A stretch of DNA of 64,000 nt from JAPPFW01 sp965200835 (GCA_965200835.1 OZ241390.1:1736001-1800000), one strand, 5' to 3'; counted from the first letter of the stretch, positions 41,721 to 50,946 are shown. Numbers and translations: made by a program. The notes: generated by a model not told the origin, from the sequence alone.

Positions 41721-43093
41721 TGCCTGTCCGGCTCGTTTCGACGCGCGGGCGAGCGGACCCGGTAGATGTTCCTACCGCCATACTGGACGGGCTGGCGCCG
41801 GACGGCGGCCTGTACGTACCGGAGTCATGGCCCCGGCTCGACCCTGATGCCATAGATCGGGAGTCCTCCTTCACGGCGGTGGTGAAGGGGGTCTTACGGG
41901 AGTTCACCTCCGATCTGATCGATGACATCCGGCTGGGCGGGATGGTCGATGAGGCCTTCTCGCCTTTCGGCCACCCTCACGTTGCCCCCCTGGTCGAGCT
42001 GGGGGAGGAACTCTTCCTCATGGAGCTGTTCTGGGGTCCCACCCTGGCCTTCAAGGATTTCGCTCTCCAGATGCTCGGGCGTCTGTTCGACTCCTGCCTG
42101 GAGCACCGGGGCGGTAACGCCATGATCCTGGGTGCCACGTCGGGGGATACCGGTTCGGCCGCCATGGAGGCCTTCCGGGATCGGGATCTGGTCGATGTGG
42201 TGATCCTGTTCCCCGACGGCCGGACGACCGAGGTGCAGCGGCGCCAGATGACCACCATCGACTCCCCCAACGTGACCGCGGTGGCCGTGGATGGCACCTT
42301 CGACGATTGCCAGGATCTGGTGAAAGCGGTGTTCGCCGATCGGGAGCTGCGGGATGGTCTGTCGCTGTCGACCGCCAACTCGATCAACTTCGGAAGGCTG
42401 ATGACCCAGATCGCCTACTATTTCTGGGCCGGTGTCTCGGTGGGAGATCGGGTCTCGTTCTCGGTTCCCAGCGGCAACTTCGGGAATGTCTACTCCGCTT
42501 ATGCCGCCACCAGGATGGGTCTGCCGGTCCGGAGCCTTATCGTGGGCAGCAATGCCAACCATGTGCTCGACGGGTTCTTCAGGAGCGCCAGGATCGAGTT
42601 GGGTGAAGTCGTCCGCACGATCAGTCCTTCGATGGACATCCAGGTGCCCTCCAACCTCGAGCGGTTGATGTTCGATCTCTACGGCCGGGACGGGCGACGC
42701 TTGGAGGAAGCCATCACGCGACTCCGTCGAGAAGGCTCCCTCGAGGTGCCACGGAGTGCCGAGACGGATGGGTTCGTGTCCAGATGGTACGACGATCGGG
42801 CCACCGCCGAGGTGATGGCCGATGTCTACCGGACCACGGGCAGGATCGTCGACCCTCACACAGCGGTGGGCATCGGCGCCGCTCGGGACTCGGGAGTTAC
42901 CGGGCCGATCGTCTGCCTGGCCACTGCCCATCCCGCCAAGTTCCCGAAGGCCGTGGAAGGCGCCCTAGACGTCCCGCCCCCGGTACCTGGTGCCCTGCGA
43001 GATCTATACAGGCGGCCTGAGCGAGTTACCAGGATCGGCAATGACCTCACCGAGTTCCGGAAGCTGTTGCTGGCGGTCAGCCGCTTCTTCTGA
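41720..43093 (+). CDS. thrC: Threonine synthase
   Basis: 457 residues, long E. coli-type class. N-terminal GLAPDGGLYVPE, PLP Lys112 in LAFKDFALQ, phosphate-binding GATSGDTGSAA, and SGNFGNVYSAY. Forms threonine from O-phosphohomoserine. A homoserine kinase gene (thrB), which often accompanies hom-thrC, is not in this operon. A hairpin (CTGATC 43090-43095 with GATCAG 43125-43130, inner CCGG pairs) at its end may terminate the operon. Confidence 0.93.
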   Translation: MPVRLVSTRGRADPVDVPTAILDGLAPDGGLYVPESWPRLDPDAIDRESSFTAVVKGVLREFTSDLIDDIRLGGMVDEAFSPFGHPHVAPLVELGEELFLMELFWGPTLAFKDFALQMLGRLFDSCLEHRGGNAMILGATSGDTGSAAMEAFRDRDLVDVVILFPDGRTTEVQRRQMTTIDSPNVTAVAVDGTFDDCQDLVKAVFADRELRDGLSLSTANSINFGRLMTQIAYYFWAGVSVGDRVSFSVPSGNFGNVYSAYAATRMGLPVRSLIVGSNANHVLDGFFRSARIELGEVVRTISPSMDIQVPSNLERLMFDLYGRDGRRLEEAITRLRREGSLEVPRSAETDGFVSRWYDDRATAEVMADVYRTTGRIVDPHTAVGIGAARDSGVTGPIVCLATAHPAKFPKAVEGALDVPPPVPGALRDLYRRPERVTRIGNDLTEFRKLLLAVSRFF

Positions 43094-43421
43094 TCGCTCC
43101 TCCGGTTGGCTAAATCACCGGCCGGATCAGGCTTGCGCCCACCCATCGCTTCGGTTAATGTGGTCATTGCCCGCAGAGCCGCCGGGCAAGTTCACGCCAT
43201 CCGTGTGACGATCCGATCTCCCCAGACTTTGATGTTCTGTAAGGAACCTGGGCAGATCTGCCAGATTCGTTGGTCCCGGCGGGCCTCTTGGAATCCCCAT
43301 CATGGATCAGGTTCGGTTATGCACCGCCGGTTCCTCTGAGTGATTCCGGAGCACTATCGACGGTTCGACGAGCGTCGATAGCGCGGCTTCCCGCATCCCA
43401 ACAGCCCTATGGAGGACCCGG
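43094..43421 (+). promoter_or_regulatory. Long leader of rho
   Basis: About 330 bases with no gene between thrC and rho. It starts with the thrC-end hairpin and contains, 40 bases before the rho ATG, the perfect hairpin CTATCGACG (43354-43362) / CGTCGATAG (43373-43381) with a 10-base loop. Long leaders are expected for rho, which in several bacteria controls its own transcription by early termination. Confidence 0.45.
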
Positions 43422-45014
43422 ATGGCTACCCGATCAGAGTTACAAGCCAAGAGCATCAAGAACTTGCGCAGCATCGCCCACGCAATCGGCGTCGAGACGG
43501 ACGGAGTCCAGAAGGCGAAGCTGATCGATGCGATCATGGGGAGCGGTTCCTACGACCCATCCGGCGATACGCCTACGCTCAATCTGCCGAAGGTGGTGAA
43601 CAAGGACGCCACCGCCAAGCCGCAGTCCGAGCCAAGCGGACCGCCCGCCCCCGCACCTGCTACCGGTGGGAAAGCGCCCGGATCGGGCGATGGGCAGGTT
43701 CAGCGTGGAACCGAGCCGAAGGCCACAGCCACGGCCAAGGCCAAGGCCAAAGCCAAGGCCAAAGCCAAGGCCAAGGATCGCGGGGGTTCCAAGCAGCAGC
43801 CGCGACCGAAGCCGGCGAGAGCTAAGCGCCCGGGTCCCGACTCGCGTGGAGGCCGTCACAAGGGTCGTCGGCGTGCCCCTGCCGCTTCTCAGGAACCTCC
43901 CGAGGTCCGTCAGGGAACTCTCGACATCCTGCCCGAGGGCTATGGCTTCCTCCGGTGTTCCGGTTACCTTCCGGGTGAGCGGGATGTCTACGTATCGGCA
44001 GGACAGATACGGAAGTTCGCCCTCCGGAAGGGAGACGTGATCAGCGGCCCCATCCGCTCGCCCCGGAGCCATGAGAAGTTCCCTGCCCTGACTCGGATCG
44101 AGCAGAACAACGACATGTCGGCCGAGGAGGCCCGGCGTCGTCCCAAGTTCGCCGACCTTACCCCCCTCTTTCCGGATGTCAGACTGCGTCTGGAAGTTCC
44201 CCGGCGGCCCCGCAATACGCTCACCCGTATCGTCGATCTGATCGCCCCCATCGGCAAGGGACAGCGCGGCCTGGTGGTGTCTCCTCCCAAAGCCGGGAAG
44301 ACCACCGTTCTCAAGGAGATCGCCCAAGCTATCACCATCAACAATCCGGAGTGCCATCTGATGGTGGTGTTGGTTGACGAGCGTCCCGAAGAGGTGACCG
44401 ACATGCAGCGCTCGGTCAAGGGCGAGGTGGTCTACTCGACCTTCGACCGACCGGCGGACGAGCACACCCAGGTCTCGGAGCTGGCTATCGAACGGGCCAA
44501 GCGCATGGTGGAGATGGGCAAGGACGTGGTGATCCTGCTCGACTCCATTACCCGGCTCGCCCGTGCCCACAACCTGGCCACCCCCGCTTCGGGTCGTATC
44601 CTGTCGGGTGGGGTCGACTCGACGGCGCTTTATCCGCCCAAGCGTTTCTTCGGCGCGGCGCGCAACATCGAGGAGGGAGGCAGCCTCACGATCATCGGTA
44701 CCGCGCTGGTAGAGACCGGATCGAAGATGGACGAGGTGATCTTCGAAGAGTTCAAAGGCACCGGGAATATGGAGCTCCGGCTCGACCGGCGGCTGGCGGA
44801 CAAGCGCGTATATCCGGCCATCGACATCGCTTCGTCCGGTACCCGCCGCGAGGAGCTGCTGTTCGATCCTGACGAGCTGGTCCAGGTATGGAAGCTGCGT
44901 CGGGTGCTCCTGGCCCTCGAGCCGGGTGCGGCGCTCGAGTTGCTCATCGACAGGTTGAGGACCTCCAAGTCCAATGGCCAATTCCTGGCCGAGGTGGCCA
45001 AGTCACGCAATTGA
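43422..45014 (+). CDS. rho: Transcription termination factor Rho
   Basis: 530 residues, hexameric RNA-dependent ATPase. N-terminal SAP-like LKNLRSIAHAIGVE region, then a Pro/Lys/Ala-rich insert (about 50-165) typical of actinobacterial Rho and absent from E. coli. The OSB-fold RNA-binding part begins near GTLDILPEGYGFLR. Walker A PPKAGKT is at 288-294, followed by LLDSITRLARAHN and SGGVD for the Q and R loops. ATG at 43422. The insert contains a perfect alternating Lys-Ala tract. Confidence 0.94.
   Translation: MATRSELQAKSIKNLRSIAHAIGVETDGVQKAKLIDAIMGSGSYDPSGDTPTLNLPKVVNKDATAKPQSEPSGPPAPAPATGGKAPGSGDGQVQRGTEPKATATAKAKAKAKAKAKAKDRGGSKQQPRPKPARAKRPGPDSRGGRHKGRRRAPAASQEPPEVRQGTLDILPEGYGFLRCSGYLPGERDVYVSAGQIRKFALRKGDVISGPIRSPRSHEKFPALTRIEQNNDMSAEEARRRPKFADLTPLFPDVRLRLEVPRRPRNTLTRIVDLIAPIGKGQRGLVVSPPKAGKTTVLKEIAQAITINNPECHLMVVLVDERPEEVTDMQRSVKGEVVYSTFDRPADEHTQVSELAIERAKRMVEMGKDVVILLDSITRLARAHNLATPASGRILSGGVDSTALYPPKRFFGAARNIEEGGSLTIIGTALVETGSKMDEVIFEEFKGTGNMELRLDRRLADKRVYPAIDIASSGTRREELLFDPDELVQVWKLRRVLLALEPGAALELLIDRLRTSKSNGQFLAEVAKSRN
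43734..43775 (+). repeat. Seven 6-base repeats encoding (Ala-Lys)7
   Basis: Seven units of GCCAAG or GCCAAA in a row encode alternating Ala-Lys in the Rho N-terminal insert. The near-identity of units suggests slippage-prone length; the basic tract probably helps RNA binding or condensate formation. Confidence 0.85.
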
Positions 45015-45144
45015 GCCGCCTGCTTGTCCTCGAGGAGTGGACGTCATCGGACGTGGCATAATCCTCCCAGCCTGGCCGTCTTACCTCCTCCGAGGCTGCC
45101 AGGTGCCTCCCAGGTTGTTACCGCCGTGATGAACAGGAGCATCG

Positions 45145-45423
45145 ATGAAGAAAGACATACATCCTCAATATCGACCGGTCGTTTTCCAGGACGCATCCGC
45201 CAACTTTGCGTTCCTCACCCGATCGACCATCCGAACCAACGAGACCATCGTCTGGGAGGACGGTGAGACCTATCCGCTGGCCCGCGTGGAGATATCCAGC
45301 GCCAGCCACCCGTTCTTCACGGGCAAGCAGAAGCTGGTGGACACCGCCGGAAGGGTGGAGCGATTCGAGCGTCGTTACGGTCGGCTAGCCAGCGGACGTG
45401 GTGGCCGGAGCAGGCGTTCCTGA
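45145..45423 (+). CDS. rpmE2: 50S ribosomal protein L31, type B
   Basis: 92 residues. MKKDIHPQYRPVVFQD start, WEDGETYPLARVEISSASHPFFTGKQK core, and a basic C-terminus. It lacks the CxxC zinc pair of type A L31, so it is the zinc-independent form, which many bacteria express under zinc limitation. Here it sits in the standard rho-rpmE-prfA position, so it may be the main copy. A 7-bp hairpin lies downstream (45494-45500 / 45517-45523). Confidence 0.9.
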   Translation: MKKDIHPQYRPVVFQDASANFAFLTRSTIRTNETIVWEDGETYPLARVEISSASHPFFTGKQKLVDTAGRVERFERRYGRLASGRGGRSRRS

Positions 45424-45541
45424 GGGTCGAGGGTCAGCCCCGGATGGGTGACAGCCTGAGCGTCCATCATCGGCCAGCACCGCCCGGTCCCTTACGCCGC
45501 TCCGGTCTGGTAGCGGGCGGCGTCTCTACCTACCCACCCTG

Positions 45542-46474
45542 ATGTCCCGCTCTCCGGGCGCTACGGTCGGCGGCCAGGCCGTTATCGAGGGCGTGATGAT
45601 GCGCGCTCCGTCGGCTTGGGCGGTTGCGATTCGCAATCCCGAGGGTGGGATCGAGGCGATATCCCATCAGCTTCCTCGCCTCACCTCTCGTTCCCGATGG
45701 GCCAGGATCCCGCTGGTCAGGGGGGTGCTGGTGCTGGGCGAGAGCCTGACGTTGGGTTTTCGGGCCCTCGCATGGTCGGGGCAACGGTCCGCAGGAGAGG
45801 ACGAGACCCCGGTGAGCACCGGTCAGATGGCGACCTCGATGACGCTGGCGGCGGTTTTCTTCGTCGCTCTGTTCGTGTTGATTCCCCTCCTCACGGCCAG
45901 ATGGGCCGGCCTCGAGGCCTCCTCGCTGCTGTTTCACCTGTTGGAGGCCGTCATCCGGATCGGCATGCTGGTCGGGTATATCTGGTTGATCGGCAGGTGG
46001 GATGAGATCGGCAGGGTGTTCGCCTATCACGGTGCGGAGCACATGACCATCCACGCCTATGAGGCAGGCAAGCCCCTCGACCTTGCTCACATCGGTTCCT
46101 ACCGGCCGGAACATCCCAGGTGTGGCACCAGTTTCCTCCTGATAGTGATGCTGACCGCGATCGTGGTCTTCGGGCTGGTCGGATCTCTGCCCTGGTACTG
46201 GCTGATCGCTAGCCGGGTGATTCTCATCCCCGTAGTGGCGGGCATCTCGTACGAGATCCTGAAGCTAGGAGGGCGGAAGGTCGACAGTCTGGCGGGCCGG
46301 ATACTGACAGCTCCGGGCCTGTGGCTCCAGCGTCTCACCACCCGGGTGCCCGACGAGTCGATGATAGAAGTGGCTGTGGTAGCCCTGCTCAGCGCGCTCA
46401 CCGATGAGGAAGTGAGCGAGATCCAAAAGAGGGGTCCGATCGTGCCGGGAGCATCGATCGCCTACGGAGGATGA
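45542..46474 (+). CDS. DUF1385 / YqhQ-family membrane protein
   Basis: 310 residues. GGQAVIEGVMMRAP at 10-23 is the family hallmark, followed by RLTSRSRWARIPLVRGVL, the conserved YHGAEHMTIHAYE metal-like segment (about 161-173) and HPRCGTSFLL. Five hydrophobic segments. Function unknown; in actinobacteria and firmicutes it is located beside prfA as here. Overlaps prfA (ATGA). Confidence 0.88.
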   Translation: MSRSPGATVGGQAVIEGVMMRAPSAWAVAIRNPEGGIEAISHQLPRLTSRSRWARIPLVRGVLVLGESLTLGFRALAWSGQRSAGEDETPVSTGQMATSMTLAAVFFVALFVLIPLLTARWAGLEASSLLFHLLEAVIRIGMLVGYIWLIGRWDEIGRVFAYHGAEHMTIHAYEAGKPLDLAHIGSYRPEHPRCGTSFLLIVMLTAIVVFGLVGSLPWYWLIASRVILIPVVAGISYEILKLGGRKVDSLAGRILTAPGLWLQRLTTRVPDESMIEVAVVALLSALTDEEVSEIQKRGPIVPGASIAYGG

Positions 46475-47562
46475 TCCGGGTGAAGGCCGGGGGACTGTCC
46501 GGCCGTCTGGCCGCCATCGAGCAGACCTTCGAGGAAACCGAGCAGAGTCTCGCCGACCCGGAAGTCCTGGCGGATCCGGCTCGCTATGGAGAGCTGGGCC
46601 GTCGTTACGCCGAACTACGACCGCTGGTGATCTCCTACCGGGCGATGCGAGAGGCGGAGCAGGAAGCTCGTGAGGCGCTGGAGCTGGCCCATGCCGAGGA
46701 GGACGCGGAATTCGCCTCCGAGTTCCGCGAGCTTGCCGATGGCCGGCAGCAGGATGCCGACCGGCTCCGGGAAGAACTCAAGGCCGCCTTGGTACCGCGG
46801 GATCCTGATGACAGGAAGGATGTCATCGTCGAGATCAGAGGCGCGGCGGGAGGCGCCGAGGCCGCCCTCTGGGCAGGCGATCTGCTCCGGATGTATCGGC
46901 GGTACGCCGAGCTTCAGGGGTTCGTCTGGGAACCCCTCGACAGCTCCGGCGCCGATGGCGGTGGGTTCAGCTCCGTTACATTTGCAGTGAAGGGGAAGGG
47001 AGCCTTCGGCAGGCTCAAGCACGAGGCGGGAGTCCATCGGGTGCAACGGGTACCGAAGACCGAGTCGCAGGGGCGGGTACATACCTCCACCGCCACAGTG
47101 GCCGTTATGCCGGAAGCGGAGGAGGTCGAGGTGGAGATCGATCGCTCCGATCTCAGAACCGAGACCTTCCGTTCGTCGGGACCGGGAGGTCAATCGGTCA
47201 ATACCACCGACTCGGCGGTCCGGATCACCCACCTACCCAGCGGGATGGTGGTTACTTGCCAGGACGAGAAGTCGCAGCTCCAGAACAAGGAGAAAGCCCT
47301 GCGGGTGTTGCGGGCCCGGCTCTACCAGGAGGAGATGGAGGCACGCGCCGAGGAGCAGGCCGCCGGGCGCCGCTCCCAGATCGGCAGCGGTGACCGTTCC
47401 GAGAAGATCCGCACCTACAACTTCCGGGAGAACCGGGTGACCGATCACCGGATCGGTCTCACCATCAAGCGGCTTCCCCAGATTCTGGAAGGGGGACTCG
47501 AGGTGTTCGTGACTGCTTTGGCAGATGCTGAGGCCGCGCGACGGCTGGAGGAGGGCGGATGA
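46471..47562 (+). CDS. prfA: Peptide chain release factor 1
   Basis: 363 residues. Catalytic GGQ at 239-241; the stop-codon-reading tripeptide is PKT at 195-197 in the RVPKTESQG context, where most RF1 have PAT or PVT. The class I RF domain order is complete. Reads UAA and UAG. UGA, used here both as stop and probably as Sec, would need RF2 (prfB), not in the window. Overlaps the DUF1385 gene by four bases. Confidence 0.93.
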   Translation: MIRVKAGGLSGRLAAIEQTFEETEQSLADPEVLADPARYGELGRRYAELRPLVISYRAMREAEQEAREALELAHAEEDAEFASEFRELADGRQQDADRLREELKAALVPRDPDDRKDVIVEIRGAAGGAEAALWAGDLLRMYRRYAELQGFVWEPLDSSGADGGGFSSVTFAVKGKGAFGRLKHEAGVHRVQRVPKTESQGRVHTSTATVAVMPEAEEVEVEIDRSDLRTETFRSSGPGGQSVNTTDSAVRITHLPSGMVVTCQDEKSQLQNKEKALRVLRARLYQEEMEARAEEQAAGRRSQIGSGDRSEKIRTYNFRENRVTDHRIGLTIKRLPQILEGGLEVFVTALADAEAARRLEEGG

Positions 47563-47817
47563 TCGTATTCGTTCGCTTCCCCCCCGAGGCCGGCTTCGCC
47601 CCCGCCGCGATCGAGGAGGTGGTCCAGGGCTGTATCGGCCGGGCAGGATCGGTGATCGGCGCCTCCGACTCGGCCATCGATGTGGAGATAGCATACCAGC
47701 GCCGTCATCCTGATCCTGGCAGCCCTGGCCGCCGAGCTACGCGACCTAGGTCTGCCGCCTGATGCGGCCTTCGAGATCCCCTGCCGCGGCCAGCAGTTCA
47801 GCATCAACGACTTCTGA
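47559..47817 (+). pseudogene. Small frameshifted gene between prfA and prmC
   Basis: ATG 47559 overlaps the prfA stop (ATGA). Frame 1 reads MIVFVRFPPEAGFAPAAIEE and on to SAIDVEI; frame 2 takes over near 47690 and reads SAVILILAALAAELRDLGLP, ending with GQQFSINDF at TGA 47815-47817. Both parts look coding, so one extra base at about 47686-47697 splits a protein of roughly 85 residues. I do not recognise the family. Confidence 0.5.
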
Positions 47818-47838
47818 ACCCCGGTTCTCGCTGATCCG

Positions 47839-48651
47839 ATGAGCGACTCGCTGGACATGATCAACCGTTGCGGCCTGGTCCCTCATGAGGCGGACCGTCT
47901 CCTCAGGACCGTTACGAGGGCTAGCCGGGTCGAACTGTTGGGCGGACTGCGAGTGACCGAGTGTCAGGCGACCCGGTTCAGCCGGTTGGTGGAGCGGCGG
48001 CTGGCCGGGGAGCCGCTGCAGTACCTGGAAGGGTCTGTCCCGTTCGGCCCGATCGAGCTAGAGGTGGATCAGCGGGTGTTCATTCCGCGTCCCGAGACCG
48101 AGCAACTCTGGGAGCGGGCGATGGAGCTACTCCCCGCCGGGAGGGGCACGGTCGTCGATCTCGGGACCGGATCCGGGTGCCTCGCTCTGGCCATCAAGTA
48201 TGCGCGCCCGGACATGCGAGTGGTCGCCACCGACATCTCGCCGCTTGCTCTGGCGGCGGCTCGCAGCAACGCCGCCCGGGCCGGCCTGGAGGTGGAGTTT
48301 AGGGAAGGTGACGGCCTGGCCGCTCTGGAATGTTCGTTGATTGGGGCCGTGGCCATGATCGTTACCAATCCACCCTACATTTCGGAGGCCGACTGGCCCG
48401 GTCTTCCCAGCGAGGTCCGCGATCATGAGCCGAGGACCGCGCTGGTCATGGGTGACGGCCTCGCCATGTACCGGCATCTGGCATCGGAGGGACGCCGGTG
48501 GTTGGCGCCCGCCGGGGTGCTGGTAGCGGAGATCGGAGAGACCCAGGGCGATCGGCTGTCCGTACTGTTCGGCGAGCAGGGTTGGGATTCGGAAGTCCAC
48601 CGTGACTGGACCGGGCGCGACCGGTTTCTCGTCGCGTATCCCGGGCCATGA
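47839..48651 (+). CDS. prmC: Release factor glutamine methyltransferase
   Basis: 270 residues. N-terminal helical domain with EPLQYLEGSVPFG, SAM motif VDLGTGSGCLALAI at about 109-122, and the catalytic NPPY at 177-180. Methylates the Gln of GGQ in release factors; functional link to the prfA just upstream. Overlaps tsaC (ATGA). Confidence 0.92.
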   Translation: MSDSLDMINRCGLVPHEADRLLRTVTRASRVELLGGLRVTECQATRFSRLVERRLAGEPLQYLEGSVPFGPIELEVDQRVFIPRPETEQLWERAMELLPAGRGTVVDLGTGSGCLALAIKYARPDMRVVATDISPLALAAARSNAARAGLEVEFREGDGLAALECSLIGAVAMIVTNPPYISEADWPGLPSEVRDHEPRTALVMGDGLAMYRHLASEGRRWLAPAGVLVAEIGETQGDRLSVLFGEQGWDSEVHRDWTGRDRFLVAYPGP

Positions 48652-49211
48652 GTATCGAGGCCGCCCTCCAAGTACTCCGGCGGGGTGGGATCGTCGGAGT
48701 GCCAACCGATACGGTGTATGGGTTGGGGGTAGATCCGCACGAACCGGCGGCCGTCCAGGCTCTGTTCCGGCTGAAGGGTCGGGGTAGCAACCTTCCCATT
48801 GCGGTACTGGTGTCGTCGGTCGCCCAGGCCGAGAGCCTCGTCGAGTTTCCGCCGGGCGTGCGCGACCTGGTCGAGCCCCACTGGCCGGGTGCGTTTACCG
48901 CGGTCCTCGGCTGGAGGGTAGAGATGGCCGAGGGTGTGGGGGATCACCGGCGGGCCACCCTGGCGGTTCGCCTGCCGGACCACCAGATCCTGCGCGACCT
49001 GCTGGATCGCTCCGGCCCGCTGGCGGTCACCAGCGCCAACCAGAGCGGTTTCCCCCCGGTCCGTACGGCAAGCGAGGCCAGAGGGCTCTTCGGTGACCGG
49101 GTCGGACTCTATCTGGAAGGCCGTAGTGATGGAGGAACGGCCTCGACGGTGGTAGACTTAACTCGCCGTCCCCCACAGGTGCTCAGAGAAGGGCCTGTAC
49201 GGTTCCCTTAG
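48648..49211 (+). CDS. tsaC: L-threonylcarbamoyladenylate synthase (Sua5/YciO/YrdC)
   Basis: 187 residues. GIVGVPTDTVYGLGVD at 14-29 and the KGRGSNLPIAVLV segment are the threonine/ATP-binding signatures, with LAVTSANQSG near 124-133. First step in t6A modification of tRNAs reading ANN codons. Short form without the Sua5 C-terminal domain. Directly coupled to prmC. Confidence 0.92.
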   Translation: MSIEAALQVLRRGGIVGVPTDTVYGLGVDPHEPAAVQALFRLKGRGSNLPIAVLVSSVAQAESLVEFPPGVRDLVEPHWPGAFTAVLGWRVEMAEGVGDHRRATLAVRLPDHQILRDLLDRSGPLAVTSANQSGFPPVRTASEARGLFGDRVGLYLEGRSDGGTASTVVDLTRRPPQVLREGPVRFP

Positions 49212-49305
49212 CGCACTCCAGGCCGAGCCATACCCTTCCGGGACGCCAAAGGCCGCGGTTCCGCTACCCTGCCGAGCCACAAAACCGAAAATGGGGGTCA
49301 CCAGC

Positions 49306-50577
49306 ATGACCGACATGCGACCGATCGAGGCAGTGGATCCGGCAGCCGCCGATCTTATCCGTTCGGACGTCCACCGCCAGAACACCCACATACACCTGAT
49401 CGCATCGGAGAACTTCGCTTCCAGGGCGGTCATGGAGGCCTGCGGATCCGTCTACACCAACAAGTACGCGGAGGGCTATCCCGGAAGGCGTTACTACGAG
49501 GGCTGCCAGGTCGTGGACCAGCTCGAGAGCCTGGCCATCGAACGAGCCAAGGTGTTATTCGATGCCGAATATGTAAACGTGCAGCCCCATTCCGGTGCGC
49601 AAGCCAATATGGGCGTCTACTTCGCCCACCTCGAACCGGGCGACACCGTCTTGGGACTAAGCCTGGCTGAAGGTGGTCACCTGACTCATGGCTCACCGGT
49701 CAACTTCTCCGGCCGTCTCTACCGGTTCGTTGCCTACGGAGTCGATCGCCATACCGAGATGATCGATATGGACGAGGTACGGGCCAAGGCATTGGAACAT
49801 CGTCCCAAGATCGTGCTGGCCGGGTATTCGGCCTACGCCCGCCATCTCGACTATGCGGCCTTCCGTTCCATCGCCGACGAGGTAGGCGCCCTCCTGATGG
49901 TGGACGCTGCCCACTTCATCGGTCTGGTAGCTGGCAGAGCGATGCCTGACCCCACTTCCGTCGCCGACATCGTTACCGCTACCACCCACAAGGCACTACG
50001 AGGGCCCCGGGGCGGCATGATCATGGCCAAGGAACAGTACGGGCCGGGTTTGAGAAAGGCTGTCTTCCCCGATATGCAGGGCGGCCCGATCATCAGCCAG
50101 ATCGCCGGCAAGGCGGTGTGTTTCCAGGAGGCTTCCACAACCGAGTTCCAGGCTTACGCGGCCCAGATCGTCGCCAATGCCTCCGCGATGGCGGCGGCCT
50201 TCACCGAGCGAGGAGTTCGGGTCGTATCGGGAGGTACCGACAACCACCTGATGCTGCTCGACCTCCGTTCCATCGATGAGGATCTAACCGGCCGGGAGGC
50301 CTCGACCCTGCTCGACTCGATAGGGATAACCCTCAACCGCAACGCGATCCCCTTCGACCCGCGTTCCCCCTTCATTACCAGCGGTCTTAGGATCGGCACC
50401 CCGGGCATCACCACCTGCGGCATGAAGGAGGCGGAAGCAGCACAGGTGGCGGAGCTGATTACCGGAGCCCTGCGACACCGAGCCGTCTCCCATCAGGTGG
50501 AGGCTGTGCAGCGGGAGGTCGCCGCGCTGGCTGCCGACTTCCCACCGTATCCGGCCGACTTTCCCGGCCATGTCTGA
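49306..50577 (+). CDS. glyA: Serine hydroxymethyltransferase
   Basis: 423 residues. HLIASENFAS, TNKYAEGYPGRRYYEG, SHxxHGS-equivalent GGHLTHGS, and the PLP Lys229 in TTTHKALRGPRGG. Converts serine to glycine and methylene-tetrahydrofolate. I prefer ATG 49306, eight bases after GGGGG; ATG 49291 would add five residues. A 60-base gap with a CRP-type palindrome separates it from the atp operon. Confidence 0.94.
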   Translation: MTDMRPIEAVDPAAADLIRSDVHRQNTHIHLIASENFASRAVMEACGSVYTNKYAEGYPGRRYYEGCQVVDQLESLAIERAKVLFDAEYVNVQPHSGAQANMGVYFAHLEPGDTVLGLSLAEGGHLTHGSPVNFSGRLYRFVAYGVDRHTEMIDMDEVRAKALEHRPKIVLAGYSAYARHLDYAAFRSIADEVGALLMVDAAHFIGLVAGRAMPDPTSVADIVTATTHKALRGPRGGMIMAKEQYGPGLRKAVFPDMQGGPIISQIAGKAVCFQEASTTEFQAYAAQIVANASAMAAAFTERGVRVVSGGTDNHLMLLDLRSIDEDLTGREASTLLDSIGITLNRNAIPFDPRSPFITSGLRIGTPGITTCGMKEAEAAQVAELITGALRHRAVSHQVEAVQREVAALAADFPPYPADFPGHV

Positions 50578-50612
50578 TGGCCCGGGCTACCTGGGCCGCA
50601 GCGCCGGTCTAG

Positions 50613-50636
50613 AGATTGTGAAAATAATCACAATCT
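50613..50636 (+). promoter_or_regulatory. CRP-type operator upstream of the atp operon
   Basis: AGATTGTGA and TCACAATCT flank AAATAA, a perfect 9-bp palindrome containing TTGTGA-N6-TCACAA, the same core and spacing as at 35241-35260. It ends five bases before the first possible start (GTG 50641) of the atp operon. A CRP/GlxR-type regulator bound here would act at or next to the promoter. Confidence 0.72.
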
Positions 50637-50640
50637 TGTA

Positions 50641-50946
50641 GTGTCGAGCGTGATGTCGGATCACCCCATCCAGTCCGCCTATCCCCGTGACTCCGAAGCG
50701 CCCGGGCGGGTTCGGGCCGCCCATGACGGGGTGACCTCAGCGGTGTCCGACGGCTGGGTAGCAGGGGGTTCCTTCTTCGGGTCGATCATGGCCGGCACCC
50801 TGCTGGGGTGGTTGGCGGACCGGTGGCTGTCCACCGAGCCCTGGTTGGTAGTGGCCGGGATCGTGCTGGGATCGCTCAATGGCTTCTACCGGATGTGGGA
50901 CCTGATGAGACAGCCGACCGGGAAGCAGGAGGTGCGGGTTGGCTGA
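50641..50946 (+). CDS. AtpZ/AtpI-like F0F1 ATP synthase accessory protein
   Basis: 101 residues. Two membrane helices (about 42-60 and 66-84) with GSFFGSIMAGTLLGWLADRW and LVVAGIVLGSLNGFYRMW, the pattern of the small AtpZ/AtpI family encoded ahead of atpB. Family members help assemble the c-ring or act in magnesium uptake. GTG 50641 or ATG 50653 may be the start. Overlaps the next gene by eight bases. Confidence 0.75.
   Translation: MSSVMSDHPIQSAYPRDSEAPGRVRAAHDGVTSAVSDGWVAGGSFFGSIMAGTLLGWLADRWLSTEPWLVVAGIVLGSLNGFYRMWDLMRQPTGKQEVRVG

Noticed and set aside
43734..43775. Simple-sequence repeat as a phase-variable switch of rho
   Set aside because: The unit is 6 bases, so copy changes keep the reading frame; rho is essential in most actinobacteria.
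43440..44981. A 513-codon minus-strand frame opposite rho
   Set aside because: Antisense shadow of a strongly conserved gene; its Gly-Leu repeats simply mirror the Ala-Lys codons.
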